DNA of 37,169 nucleotides from a virus. The DNA is taken from positions 1-37,169 of IMG/VR virus record IMGVR_UViG_3300036767_001243. One strand, given 5' to 3'. How positions within the stretch are numbered: the stretch's first letter is position 1; each line of letters opens with the position of its first letter. Positions 22,198-31,110 of this stretch are shown one piece after another. Below the pieces are notes generated by a model. That model did no database searches. It had not been told where the DNA came from and was given only the letters and a program-made list of their open reading frames with translations. The position numbers and the translations under genes are program-made.

Positions 22198-23664
22198 ATG
22201 ATTACTTTTTCGCAGATCGCAAGCAATGAGAAGATACCCGGCTATTACGGTGAATTCACAACTGTCAATGCCAATCAGGGTGTGTTCGATTATCCGACAC
22301 GCATTCTTGTCATCGGACAGTTGCTGTCCAGCGGCAGCGCCGACGCTTTAACAAAACACATCATTGCCGATCCGAAACAAGCCCAAGCCTTATTCGGCCG
22401 TGGCTCACAACTTGCCCTGATGTGTGAAATTATCCTCGGTATTCAGGACAGCATCGAGGTTCATGCCATCGGTCAGGAAGATGATGGCGCAAGCGCTACA
22501 GCGGACGGCAGCTTGCTGGTGACATCGGCAGCGACTAGCTCCGGCACGCTCTATTTGTACATTGCCGGCACGCGGCTGAAAGTTGGCATCAGTGCTGATG
22601 ATACCGAAGCCGAAATTGCGACGGCCATCACGGCTGCGATTAATGATAAAGTCGATCTGCCGGTTACGGCCGAAGTGAACGGCGACACAGATGAACAAGT
22701 CGATATTACCGCTAAAAATGCGGGTCTGTGCGGGAATGAAATCAAAATTGCTGTCAACAATAATCCGGATGAAGTTTATCCGGCCGGCTTCGCTATGACG
22801 ATCACGCAGTTATCCGGCGGAACAACAAATCCGGACATTGCCGATGTGATCGATGCGATTGAGGGCGACTGGTTTACGGATATTGTGATGCCGTATACTG
22901 ACGCTGCTAACTTGCTTGCGGTTGAAGAGGAATTAGAAGAGCGCTTTAGTGCTACAGGCAAAATGGATGCGACGCTCTCAATCGGTTATCGTGGCACATT
23001 CTCGGAAATCTATACGTTCACAGATGGCCGCAACTCCGGGTTCTTGACGAACATCCCGGTTCCGGCAGACTCTTTAGAGCCGGCATGGCTCTGGGCGGCC
23101 GCCGTGGTGGCATGGGAAGGCTTCTGGTCGAACCAGCATCCGGCACGCCCGTATAAGGGTCTGGTGCTTAAGGGTATTACAAAACCAAAAACCGAGTTCA
23201 CGACGACAGAACGCCGTATCCTGTTGGGTAATGGCTGTTCGACATGGACAACCAATGCCGATGGCAATGTTGTCCTCGAACGTCTGGTTACAATGTATCA
23301 GGAAAACGCCGCCGGCATCGAGGATGAAACATTCCTTGATTTAACTACGGTCAAGACTTTCAGTCACATCCGTTACGATCATGATGCCTATATCAGCACA
23401 CTTTATTTCGGTGAAGAAGGCAAGGTTTTGACCGAAAACGAGCAAGCTGCGGCCGCATCCGACATTCTGGTAACACCGAAGACGATTTCGGCCAGTTCAA
23501 AAGCGCGTGCGGAGCTTTGGATCACCGAAGGTTGGGTGTCTGAGCTTATCAATATTAAAGCCGAGGTGGATTCCGGTGATCCGACCCGCGTCAATATGCT
23601 GATGAGCATGGACATCACCAACCCGCTGATGATTTTGGCTGCCAAGCTGGATATGCGCGTTTAA
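22198..23664 (+). CDS. L: contractile tail sheath protein (Mu L)
   Basis: A 488-residue sheath protein, close to Mu gpL (495). Recognisable parts are 'IPGYYGEFTTVNANQG' at the start and 'FGRGSQLALMCEII' and 'GLCGNEIKIAVN' in the insertion domain. The C-terminal 'GWVSELINIKAEVDSGDPTRVNMLMSMDITNP' strand hooks neighbouring subunits in sheaths. AGGAGATTTAAAC precedes the ATG. It shows the phage is a myovirus. Confidence 0.95.
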   Translation: MITFSQIASNEKIPGYYGEFTTVNANQGVFDYPTRILVIGQLLSSGSADALTKHIIADPKQAQALFGRGSQLALMCEIILGIQDSIEVHAIGQEDDGASATADGSLLVTSAATSSGTLYLYIAGTRLKVGISADDTEAEIATAITAAINDKVDLPVTAEVNGDTDEQVDITAKNAGLCGNEIKIAVNNNPDEVYPAGFAMTITQLSGGTTNPDIADVIDAIEGDWFTDIVMPYTDAANLLAVEEELEERFSATGKMDATLSIGYRGTFSEIYTFTDGRNSGFLTNIPVPADSLEPAWLWAAAVVAWEGFWSNQHPARPYKGLVLKGITKPKTEFTTTERRILLGNGCSTWTTNADGNVVLERLVTMYQENAAGIEDETFLDLTTVKTFSHIRYDHDAYISTLYFGEEGKVLTENEQAAAASDILVTPKTISASSKARAELWITEGWVSELINIKAEVDSGDPTRVNMLMSMDITNPLMILAAKLDMRV

Positions 23665-23714
23665 TCATCATTTAACCCGAATTTTAACAGAGCCTTTAAA
23701 AGGAGATTTAAACA

Positions 23715-24065
23715 ATGGAAGCACTACACGGAATCGCGACGATCAAACGTGATGGCACGAACATCATTGCTGAGGTTGATGCCAAACTGAAGATTGGTGG
23801 CTATGTCAACGATGTGCAGATGGTTGGCCCGAAAGCCCACCGCAAACAACGTATCATAGCCAGTGAGTTGGAGGTCAAAATCCCGCACACTGCTGATGTC
23901 GATCTTGTCAAAGAACAATCACGCGCTGATGTGGAAATCCAATTCCAGTCAGATAACGGTGCGGTCTATGTCGTTCCGCAGGCAGCGCAGACCGGTGAAG
24001 TGGATACCGGTGAAGAAGGTCTTGTTGGCCTTGTTTACATGGGCGATCCAGCGAAGAAACTTTAA
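23715..24065 (+). CDS. M: tail tube protein (Mu M)
   Basis: A 116-residue tail tube protein. The N-terminus 'LHGIATIKRDGTNIIAEVDAKLKIGGY' and the central 'SELEVKIPHTADVDLVKE' match the Mu gpM tube family. The ribosome site AGGAGATTTAAAC repeats the one before L. It forms the inner tube on which the sheath packs. Confidence 0.92.
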   Translation: MEALHGIATIKRDGTNIIAEVDAKLKIGGYVNDVQMVGPKAHRKQRIIASELEVKIPHTADVDLVKEQSRADVEIQFQSDNGAVYVVPQAAQTGEVDTGEEGLVGLVYMGDPAKKL

Positions 24066-24101
24066 CCACAGATGAATCCGAAAAGAGAGGAGTAGAAGAT
24101 C

Positions 24102-24521
24102 ATGAGTGAGCGGCGCATTACTATTGATGAAAAGCAACCCAAAGAAGTGGTTATTGACCCGATTACCAAACATCCGAATGGTCTGGTTGAGGTCAAACTG
24201 TCCCAGCCGATTACGGCCACCGTTAAAAAACGCGATGGCAACACACAAACACAAGAGTTTGCGAGTATCACGTTCCGTTCGATGAGTTTCGGTGATGTTA
24301 AGGCTATGGCCAATATCGATCTTGGCAAGAATGTCGGGAAGAAAATCGGCGATGTCGATCTTGGCGAAATGGACATGGCGTATTGGCTTGTTCAGCGACT
24401 TTCAAATGTACCCGCCGAAGTTCTCGATCAAATCGATGGCGAGGACATGCAGAATTGCATTGAGGCCATTGGCGATTTTTTTACGACATCCCAGAAGACC
24501 TCGAAAGACGAGTTGTCGTAA
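24102..24521 (+). CDS. tail assembly chaperone, unshifted product (Mu gp41-like)
   Basis: A 139-residue chaperone. The part 'VEVKLSQPITATVKKRDGNTQTQEFASITFR' and the helical C-terminal half ('FGDVKAMANIDLG', 'MAYWLVQRLSNVPAEVLDQID') fit the Mu/P2 tail chaperone families. It binds the tape measure during tail assembly. A T7 slippery site (24476-24482) near its end allows the longer product described separately. Confidence 0.88.
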   Translation: MSERRITIDEKQPKEVVIDPITKHPNGLVEVKLSQPITATVKKRDGNTQTQEFASITFRSMSFGDVKAMANIDLGKNVGKKIGDVDLGEMDMAYWLVQRLSNVPAEVLDQIDGEDMQNCIEAIGDFFTTSQKTSKDELS

Positions 24522-24631
24522 CGGCATACGTTTTTGGTTTTTCGGCAACCGAAATCTGGGACATGCCGATATCACAACTAATCTTCTGGAGCGATAAAGC
24601 GAAGAAAATAGATGAGCGATTTAAAGGTTAA
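24102..24631 (+). CDS. tail chaperone -1 frameshift product (gpG-GT type)
   Basis: Slippage at T TTT TTT (24476-24482) from ...GDFF puts the ribosome in the -1 frame. It then reads on without a stop to TAA at 24629-24631. The added 49 residues contain 'AYVFGFSATEIWDMPISQLIFWSDKAKK', the (W/F)-aromatic and 'DM.(L/I)..L..W...A' pattern of frameshift extensions in P2 E' and Mu-like chaperones. Total about 176 residues. The extension has no independent start with a ribosome site. It overlaps the tape measure gene by 20 bases. Confidence 0.82.
24476..24482 (+). promoter_or_regulatory. -1 ribosomal frameshift slippery heptamer
   Basis: Seven consecutive T bases phased as T TTT TTT in the chaperone frame (GAT TTT TTT ACG). 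Both tRNA-Phe can re-pair after slipping back by one. A downstream stimulatory structure was not resolved by eye. Confidence 0.78.
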
Positions 24632-26078
24632 ATTAGTATTAGAAGCGCTTGATCGTCTGACACAACCTGTCAGACAGATGGCAGCTCGTATTCGCCAGTT
24701 TGCTTCGCAGATGAATTCTGCGTTTCGTTCTGTTGGTCAGTCCATGCGTAATGTCGGGAAGTCGATGAGTGATATCGGCGGACAAATGACCGCGAAAGTA
24801 TCAACAGCCATATTCGGTTTGGGAACTGCATCTGTATTTACTTCTGCCAAGTTTGAGGATTTGAGAGCTGCGATGGAGACAGCCGCCGGATCTGCTGAAG
24901 ATGGTAATAGAGAGTTTGATCGCATGTTGAGCTTTGCCGAAACTACACCGTATCAGCTCGAAGAAGTTATGACGGCCTACATCAAATTGAAGAATCTCGG
25001 CCTTGATCCGACGAACGAGTCTTTGACATCCTTTGGGAATACGGCATCGGCAATGAATAAAAGCTTGGATCAGATGATTGAAGCTGTTGCTGATGCTACG
25101 ACAGGAGAGTTCGAGCGTTTGAAAGAGTTTGGTATCAAAGCTCGTGTTGAAGGTGAAAAAGTCGGTTTTACGTTTCAGGGGCAGACCACTGTTGTGAGAA
25201 ATACAGCAGAAGAGATTGAGAAATATCTATTGAGCATTGGGAACGATAAATTCGGTAGCGCAATGGAAAAACGTATGCGTGGCATGAATGGAATTATTTC
25301 TAATTTCAAAGATGCTGTCGCAGGTAGTCTGGCGGGCTTCGGTGATGATATTATTAGAGAGTTGGAACTTAAGCAGTTCTTTAAAGACCTTGCACAGGGA
25401 GTGCGTGATCTCTTGACGTTATTCAGATCATTACCCCAACCCATACAGGGTTTCATCATAAAAGGAGGTCTGGTATTGGCCCTGCTAGGCCCCTTGATCA
25501 TGATGGTCGGTCAACTATTTATGGGGTTTGGCATGCTTACCATCGGGATTTCCAATACCGCAACGGGGGTTGTTTGGCTGTCCGGTATACTAAAAGCGTT
25601 GACTGTGTTTTTATGGGGCGCTACGGCCGCGACGATTAAAATGGGAGCTGCATTCATGGCCACTCCTATTGGTTGGATTACAGCGGCGATTGCTGCACTA
25701 GCTGTGGCTGGATTCCTTATTATCAAAAACTGGGACAAGATCAGAAAGTTCTGGACAAATTTGTGGGGCGGGATTGTTCAGCGTGTCCGGACTGCGGCCG
25801 AGTATATCATGCCGGTTATTGAAGCGATATCAAAGGGGATGGATTTCATCACAGACAACGCTGTCACCCGTGGAATCGGTCGAGCCGCTGATTTCGTGAC
25901 CGGCAATGATTCTGATGAAACCTCTCCAGTGCAGGGTACAAAAGGTCAGGTTGATACGGGCGGCGAGTTGCGCATTGTGATTGACGAAAACCGTCGAGCC
26001 TCTGTTCAAGCCACAATGAATGACAAGAATACAAATACAGTCATCGATCAAGGCGTGTTGATGGGGGCTGCGTTATGA
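24612..26078 (+). CDS. tail tape measure protein (Mu gp42-like)
   Basis: A 488-residue tape measure. Residues 1-60 are helical ('LKVKLVLEALDRLTQPVRQMAARIRQF'). The TP901-type core lies at about 80-240 ('FEDLRAAMETAAGSAEDGN', 'TTPYQLEEVMTAYIKLKNLG'). Three or four hydrophobic segments (about 280-375, such as 'GGLVLALLGPLIMMVGQLFMG') may insert in the host membrane at DNA ejection. By the usual rule of about 1.5 angstrom per residue it predicts a short tail. It starts within the frameshift extension of the chaperone gene. Confidence 0.92.
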   Translation: MSDLKVKLVLEALDRLTQPVRQMAARIRQFASQMNSAFRSVGQSMRNVGKSMSDIGGQMTAKVSTAIFGLGTASVFTSAKFEDLRAAMETAAGSAEDGNREFDRMLSFAETTPYQLEEVMTAYIKLKNLGLDPTNESLTSFGNTASAMNKSLDQMIEAVADATTGEFERLKEFGIKARVEGEKVGFTFQGQTTVVRNTAEEIEKYLLSIGNDKFGSAMEKRMRGMNGIISNFKDAVAGSLAGFGDDIIRELELKQFFKDLAQGVRDLLTLFRSLPQPIQGFIIKGGLVLALLGPLIMMVGQLFMGFGMLTIGISNTATGVVWLSGILKALTVFLWGATAATIKMGAAFMATPIGWITAAIAALAVAGFLIIKNWDKIRKFWTNLWGGIVQRVRTAAEYIMPVIEAISKGMDFITDNAVTRGIGRAADFVTGNDSDETSPVQGTKGQVDTGGELRIVIDENRRASVQATMNDKNTNTVIDQGVLMGAAL

Positions 26079-27304
26079 GTAGTTTTTTTGATCAGCTCCG
26101 GAAAGCCAGCTTCAAAGGGTTTGAATTTGCGTGGGATCGCGAAGACAAAACGGGCGGCCGTGATGTTAAAAAGCACAAGCTTATCAATGGCAAGAAGGTA
26201 TCGTATGAAGACGTTGGCGTTAAAGAGACAGCGTTCACCATTGAGGCTGTCATCGGCGGCCGCGAAGATTTTGTTGCGCAGGCGGCCGCATTTGAAGCGC
26301 TGCTGAATGAAAAAGGCATCGGCCGTCTTGTGTTGCCGCACGAAGGCGAGATCGCGGCTGTTGTGATGGATGTGCGCCGCCGGACATCTAGTAATGAAGT
26401 CGGCATTGTCCGCTTTAGTATCACGTTCGAGCGGGTTGAGCCGGACAGCAAATCATCGTTTACATCCACGTCTGTCACCTTGAAAAATCAAGCAGACACA
26501 TCTCTGGACGCGGCACTGACAGATTTTATCAATGCTTATAATGCGAACGTGCCTGACTTCGTGCTGGATTCTACATTGGCGCAGATTGCCGGGTTTACCG
26601 GTGGCATGAATACGGCATTAAATCGCATCGGCACAGATGTTCGACCACCGGTGTTTGTTCCTAGTGATGCAAAAACGTTCGGACAACAGATCATTTCTAT
26701 GTTTACGGGCTTGTTGCTCAATTTCGAAAGTCCGGTTGATTACACAATATCGACAGCGGCCACGCCCGGCATCTCCGATAGCACAAGCAACGCGTTTGAA
26801 GTGTCCCGTACACTGAATGGAATCAGTGGCGAGTTGCGGACGATTGAAGATGCCGTTACGACGACCGGCAGTTTGCGGGCCAAGAATAATACCGCCGTTG
26901 ATTTGCTGACAAAGATTGCCGGTACGTCAGCGGCGGCCAAAGCGGTCGCTTACGCCGATTTCGAAAGCAAGGAACAAGCGCTGAACATGCGGGATAGTTT
27001 GCTGCACAATATGTCTTCACTCCGCGAGGCAGCCGGCACAGCCAGATGGTCTGGAAGCTATACATCACTAGGGTCACTGATGGCGGCCGTGAATAGCGAT
27101 ATTAATACCGGGCTTGGCCGCTTGCCGGATACAATCACCATCCAGAATGGTTCGGTGCGGTCTTCTCTTGCATTGGCACACCGTCTATATGGTGACAATC
27201 CCGCGCAAGTGATTTCTAAAGCGCAGGATATTGTAAACCGCAACGGTATTGTCCATCCGTCTTTTGCGCCGGCAGAAGATTTGGAGGTGTTGATCGATGC
27301 TTAA
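26075..27304 (+). CDS. N: Mu N-like DNA circularisation/baseplate protein
   Basis: A 409-residue protein of the DNA-circulation N-terminal family (Mu gpN). Residues 1-95 match: 'FFDQLRKASFKGFEFAWDRED', 'RRDVKKHKLI'-like basic segment, 'GIGRLVLPHEGE', and 'VGIVRFSITFERVE'. The long helical middle and the end 'VLIDA' are normal. It acts at the tail tip/baseplate hub. Overlaps of 4 and 8 bases join it to its neighbours. Confidence 0.9.
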   Translation: MSSFFDQLRKASFKGFEFAWDREDKTGGRDVKKHKLINGKKVSYEDVGVKETAFTIEAVIGGREDFVAQAAAFEALLNEKGIGRLVLPHEGEIAAVVMDVRRRTSSNEVGIVRFSITFERVEPDSKSSFTSTSVTLKNQADTSLDAALTDFINAYNANVPDFVLDSTLAQIAGFTGGMNTALNRIGTDVRPPVFVPSDAKTFGQQIISMFTGLLLNFESPVDYTISTAATPGISDSTSNAFEVSRTLNGISGELRTIEDAVTTTGSLRAKNNTAVDLLTKIAGTSAAAKAVAYADFESKEQALNMRDSLLHNMSSLREAAGTARWSGSYTSLGSLMAAVNSDINTGLGRLPDTITIQNGSVRSSLALAHRLYGDNPAQVISKAQDIVNRNGIVHPSFAPAEDLEVLIDA

Positions 27305-28379
27305 ATCTTACGATTTCAAAGTCAGAATTGACGGCACAGTTTATACGCACACCTCCAGTATGCGTTTTAACCGCAGCATGGATATGTTGGGCGGCGGCCT
27401 GAAGCTGGATCTGATTGATCCGGACAGATCATTGATCCGCGCTTTCCGGCCGGGCATTCGATCAGAGATCGAGATCAATGGCGTAACAATCACGAAAGCC
27501 ATTTTTGATCTTGTCAGCATCAATGACAATAATGGCCACGTGTACAGCTATACGGGCCGTGACCCGTCCGGCGATCTGGTGGACTGTTCGGCCATGTTTT
27601 CAGACGGTGGATTTTCCAAGAAAAACATCAATCTTGAAACCGCCATTAAAGACCTTTTAAAGCCATATGGCATGGGCGTTAAAATGGCGGCCGATGGCGG
27701 TGCGGCATTTAACGAAGTCAGTTTTACGCCCGGTGAAACCGTTGCCGAAGTGATCCGCCGGCTGTGCAAATACCGGGCATTGTTCCCGTTTTCTGATGGT
27801 TTTGGCAATCTGGTGATTACAAAAGCCGGTGCGCGTCGTTCAGGTGGGTATCTGGCGACCGGTGATGAGGGCAATGTTATTACGCGCAATGGTGATATCA
27901 GTCACATCCAAAGATATTCTGAAATCATCGTCAAAGGCGGCAGCAATGGTGGCGCTGGTCTTGAAGGATTTAGCGAAGCATCACCGGATGATCTGGCTTC
28001 AAAGGAAGGCCGTGCCCGTGATCCGGATATCACCCGCCACCGGCCGCTTATCATTCAAGCAGAATCCGAAGGATATGATCTGGATTTGCAAGAACGCGCT
28101 TTGTGGGAGGTAAGACATCGCCGATTTAGCGGCGTATCGCTGAATTACACTGTGCCGGGCTGGGAAGCCGCTGAAGGGGAATTCTGGAAGATTAACACGC
28201 TGGTGCCGGTCATTGATGCGCCGTTATTCATCAAACGTGACATGCTGGTGAAATCCGTTGAATTAAGCCGTGACGATCAGGGCACAACGACCACTTTGGG
28301 CGTTGCGCCGGCGGAAGCATATGATTTGCCGCCAAGCCGTGAACCGGAAAGTGATGATGCTTTGTGGGGTGGAGCATGA
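27297..28379 (+). CDS. P: baseplate hub protein (Mu P)
   Basis: A 360-residue hub protein of the Mu gpP / T4 gp27-like family. 'GGGLKLDLIDPDRSLIRAFRPGIRSEIEING' and 'YTGRDPSGDLVDCSA' are diagnostic. Later parts include 'PGETVAEVIRRLCKYRALFPFSD' and 'VVRHRRFSG'-like 'WEVRHRRFSG' segments. It forms the trimeric hub on which the spike protein sits. Confidence 0.92.
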   Translation: MLKSYDFKVRIDGTVYTHTSSMRFNRSMDMLGGGLKLDLIDPDRSLIRAFRPGIRSEIEINGVTITKAIFDLVSINDNNGHVYSYTGRDPSGDLVDCSAMFSDGGFSKKNINLETAIKDLLKPYGMGVKMAADGGAAFNEVSFTPGETVAEVIRRLCKYRALFPFSDGFGNLVITKAGARRSGGYLATGDEGNVITRNGDISHIQRYSEIIVKGGSNGGAGLEGFSEASPDDLASKEGRARDPDITRHRPLIIQAESEGYDLDLQERALWEVRHRRFSGVSLNYTVPGWEAAEGEFWKINTLVPVIDAPLFIKRDMLVKSVELSRDDQGTTTTLGVAPAEAYDLPPSREPESDDALWGGA

Positions 28380-28927
28380 TGAACCAGTTGATCAATAAAC
28401 TCAAAGGCATGATCGTTCGTGGCGTGATTAAATCAATCAATGATTCTGGATCGCGTCAAATGGTCGTTGCCACGCTTTTGGCGGGTGAAGTGAAAGACCG
28501 GATCGAGCGCATCCAACAATTCGGTATGTCGTCAAACCCACCTGCCGGCGCATCCGGTGTTTTTGCGGCCGCTGCGGCCGATCGATCCCGTCTGGTGTGT
28601 ATCGGCGAAAATCATCCGGCGCATCGTCCTAAGAATCTGCCGGCTGGTGAAACCAAGCTCTATGACGCTTTTGAGCAGTTTGTCCATTTGCAGGCTTCTG
28701 GCGTGATTGAGATTAATGCCGCCGGCACAGTTCTTATTAACGCACCGGCGAAGGTTCGTATGGTAACAGCTGTATTGGAAGTGACAGGCGATATCGTCGA
28801 TAACTGCGATACGGATGGTCAATCAATGAGTGATATGCGTGACACATATAATACGCACGTCCATCCGGAGAATGATTCTGGCGGTCCGACCGCTGTGCCA
28901 AACCAGCAGATGGGTGGCGGATCATGA
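28379..28927 (+). CDS. baseplate spike protein (Mu gp45-like)
   Basis: A 182-residue puncturing spike. The N-terminal OB-like part is 'GVIKSINDSGSRQMVVATLLAGE'. A beta-helical stem follows ('VIEINAAGTVLINAPAKVRMVTAVLEVTGDIVDN'). The tip contains 'NTHVHPENDSGGP', the H-x-H iron-binding tip known in gp45/P2 V spikes. The start is 28379 or 28376 (adjacent ATGs overlapping the previous stop). Confidence 0.92.
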   Translation: MNQLINKLKGMIVRGVIKSINDSGSRQMVVATLLAGEVKDRIERIQQFGMSSNPPAGASGVFAAAAADRSRLVCIGENHPAHRPKNLPAGETKLYDAFEQFVHLQASGVIEINAAGTVLINAPAKVRMVTAVLEVTGDIVDNCDTDGQSMSDMRDTYNTHVHPENDSGGPTAVPNQQMGGGS

Positions 28928-29391
28928 AGCTTGAATTAAACGAAGACGGTCTGCTGGACGTGGTCATTGATAATGGCGTTGTGCAAGAAGAGACAATCAA
29001 GACGGCCTTGCTGACATCAATCTTGCTTAACCGCCGGGCTGATCCGGAAGATACGCTGCCCTACGGTTATCAAGGCAAAGACGGTGCGTTAACAGATGAC
29101 CGGCAGGGTTGGGTCGGTGATGTGCTGGACAGTCAAGGCAGACTTGTTGGTTCTAAGCTTTGGCTTCTCGATCAGGAACTGGCGACAGAAGAAACCGTTC
29201 AGCGGGCAAAAGATTATATACGCGCTGCAACACAATGGAGCGTTGACGATGGTTATGTCGTCCGCGTTGAAATCACACATGAATGGCGCCGGCCGAACCG
29301 CGCCGATCTTGCGGTGAGCTTCTTCATGGTAAATGGCGAGGTTTTCCAACTGCGCGTTGATTACGAAACAGGAGCTGTCTATGAGTTATAA
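28924..29391 (+). CDS. baseplate protein (Mu gp46-like)
   Basis: A 155-residue GP46-family baseplate wedge protein, similar in place to T4 gp25. 'TALLTSILLNRRADPEDTLPYGYQG' and 'GSKLWLLDQELATEETVQRAKDYIRAATQW' fit the family. It overlaps the spike gene by 4 bases and the gp47 gene by 11. Confidence 0.9.
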   Translation: MKLELNEDGLLDVVIDNGVVQEETIKTALLTSILLNRRADPEDTLPYGYQGKDGALTDDRQGWVGDVLDSQGRLVGSKLWLLDQELATEETVQRAKDYIRAATQWSVDDGYVVRVEITHEWRRPNRADLAVSFFMVNGEVFQLRVDYETGAVYEL

Positions 29392-30451
29392 CATCCCGTC
29401 CCCATCAGAAATTCAGAAACGTGCCGAAGCCGAAGCGGCCGTCAGCATGGGCACGCAGCGCGCGTCGCTGTCGGGTACGCCGGAAAACATGTACACCCGT
29501 GTTTTAACGGTGATGGTGTATGAGATTTATTCCCTGATTGCCTTTATCGCATTACAGATATTGCCAACCACGGCCGCCAAAGAATGGCTCGAAGAACATG
29601 CGAGTTTTTGGCTTGAACAATCCCGTAAAGCGGCGGCGCAAGCCAGCGGCTCTGTTGTTATTACCGGCACAGCCGCCACGGTGATTCCTGCAGCCACAAC
29701 AATGACCAGAGATGACGGCCGTGTTTTTGTGCTGGACGAAGATGCAACTATTGCCGGCGGGGGAACGGTCACGGCTTCTGTGACCGCCGAAGATGCTGGT
29801 GCGGCGGGGAATACCGTCAACGGTATCGAACTCTCATTGTCATCGACGATTGTGGGCGTAGATTCCATCGTTGTGGACACGGATGGCCTGTCCGGTGGCA
29901 CAGACATTGAAACAGATCCATCGCTATTAGATCGCGTGAAAGATCGCGTGCAGACACCGCCCAGAGGCGGCGCGTTGCATGATTACGAAGCATGGGCTAC
30001 AGAAGTGCCCGGTGTCACCCGCGCATGGGCCAAAGAAAGTGATGGCGGCGTTGTCACGGTCGAAATCACTTTTGTCATGGACAACAAAACAGATACCCCG
30101 ATTCCGACCGCCGGAGAAGTGACGGCCGTGGATGATTATATTGCCGGCGTTCGCCCGGTCGGTGCGCGTCCGGATGTGGCTGCACCAACAGAAACCGAGG
30201 TTGATTTCGAGATTGAAATCAGTCCGAACACGGTTGCCGTGCAAAACGCGATCAAAGCCGAGCTGGAAGACTTTTTCTTGCGCGAAGGCGCGGCCGGCGG
30301 AACGACACTTTATTTGTCGCGGCTCTCAGAAGTGATATCGGCCGGCGCAGGCGAGAATTACCACAATCTTGTATCGCCTTCGGCAAATCAGAGTTTTGAT
30401 TTCGGTGAGTTGCCAGTGCTGGGCACAATCACGTGGAGCAATCCGTCATGA
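29381..30451 (+). CDS. baseplate J-like protein (Mu gp47)
   Basis: A 356-residue J-family wedge protein. I take the start at 29381 (MSYNIPSPSE), preceded by CAGGAG. Diagnostic parts are 'MVYEIYSLIAFIALQILPTTA', 'GGTVTASVTAEDAGAAGNT', 'DRVKDRVQTPPRGGALHDYEAWATEVPGVTRAW' and 'VRPVGARPDVAAPTE'. It links the hub to the fibres and sheath. Confidence 0.93.
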   Translation: MSYNIPSPSEIQKRAEAEAAVSMGTQRASLSGTPENMYTRVLTVMVYEIYSLIAFIALQILPTTAAKEWLEEHASFWLEQSRKAAAQASGSVVITGTAATVIPAATTMTRDDGRVFVLDEDATIAGGGTVTASVTAEDAGAAGNTVNGIELSLSSTIVGVDSIVVDTDGLSGGTDIETDPSLLDRVKDRVQTPPRGGALHDYEAWATEVPGVTRAWAKESDGGVVTVEITFVMDNKTDTPIPTAGEVTAVDDYIAGVRPVGARPDVAAPTETEVDFEIEISPNTVAVQNAIKAELEDFFLREGAAGGTTLYLSRLSEVISAGAGENYHNLVSPSANQSFDFGELPVLGTITWSNPS

Positions 30452-31104
30452 TGAAGCTGGAATTCAAAGCGACAGACTATCTGAAGCGGGCCTTGAGCCT
30501 GCTGCCGCCCGGTCACATGGCACGGGGTGAAGATAGTAACTGGGCAAAGGTCTTTGGCCCGGCCGCATCCGAATTTGAGAAAGTCACAAAGCGCGGCGTC
30601 GATCTTCTACGCGAAGCTGATCCACGCACGACCATTGAACTGTTCGAAGAATGGGAATCATTCGCGGGCTTGCCTGATGCATGCACTTTGGCAGATACGA
30701 CATCCGGTGAACGCCGTGATGCGCTGATTTCGAAATTGCGGACGCAAGGCAATCCATCTCGCGCTTATTTCAAGGCCATCGCAGAAGAGCTGGGCTACGA
30801 CGTTGAAATCAGTGAATACCGGCCTATGGCTTTCGGCAACTGGGGTTTCGGCGCGAACGAAGTATATGACGATCACGGCCGATATTACATCGGCCCGCAA
30901 ACGCCCGGTAACAATCATTATTATTACTGGGTTGTCCATGTCTATGGCGCGAAATACACGCGCTTTGCATTCGGGCGCAGTGCGTTCGGTGATCCCATGC
31001 TCTACATCCGCACGGCCGATGATCTGGAATGCAAACTGCGCAAAATTAAACCGGCCGATACCCACCTGACATTTATTTACGTTGAATCCGAAGAAGAGGA
31101 GTAA
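30448..31104 (+). CDS. baseplate protein (Mu gp48-like, DUF2313)
   Basis: A 218-residue DUF2313/YmfQ protein. 'YLKRALSLLPPGHMARGED', 'LLREADPRTTIELFEEWESFAGLPDAC' and 'ERRDALISKLRTQGNPSRAYFKAIAEELGYDVEI' match the family, as does the C-terminal 'CKLRKIKPADTHLTF'. It is the last baseplate gene and connects to tail fibres. Start at 30448, overlapping the J gene stop. Confidence 0.92.
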   Translation: MMKLEFKATDYLKRALSLLPPGHMARGEDSNWAKVFGPAASEFEKVTKRGVDLLREADPRTTIELFEEWESFAGLPDACTLADTTSGERRDALISKLRTQGNPSRAYFKAIAEELGYDVEISEYRPMAFGNWGFGANEVYDDHGRYYIGPQTPGNNHYYYWVVHVYGAKYTRFAFGRSAFGDPMLYIRTADDLECKLRKIKPADTHLTFIYVESEEEE

Positions 31105-31110
31105 TCCAAG

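Noticed and set aside
24292-24597. Independent plus-strand ORF overlapping the tail chaperone
   Set aside because: It does not match chaperone or tail families. The -1 frame extension explains the gap instead.
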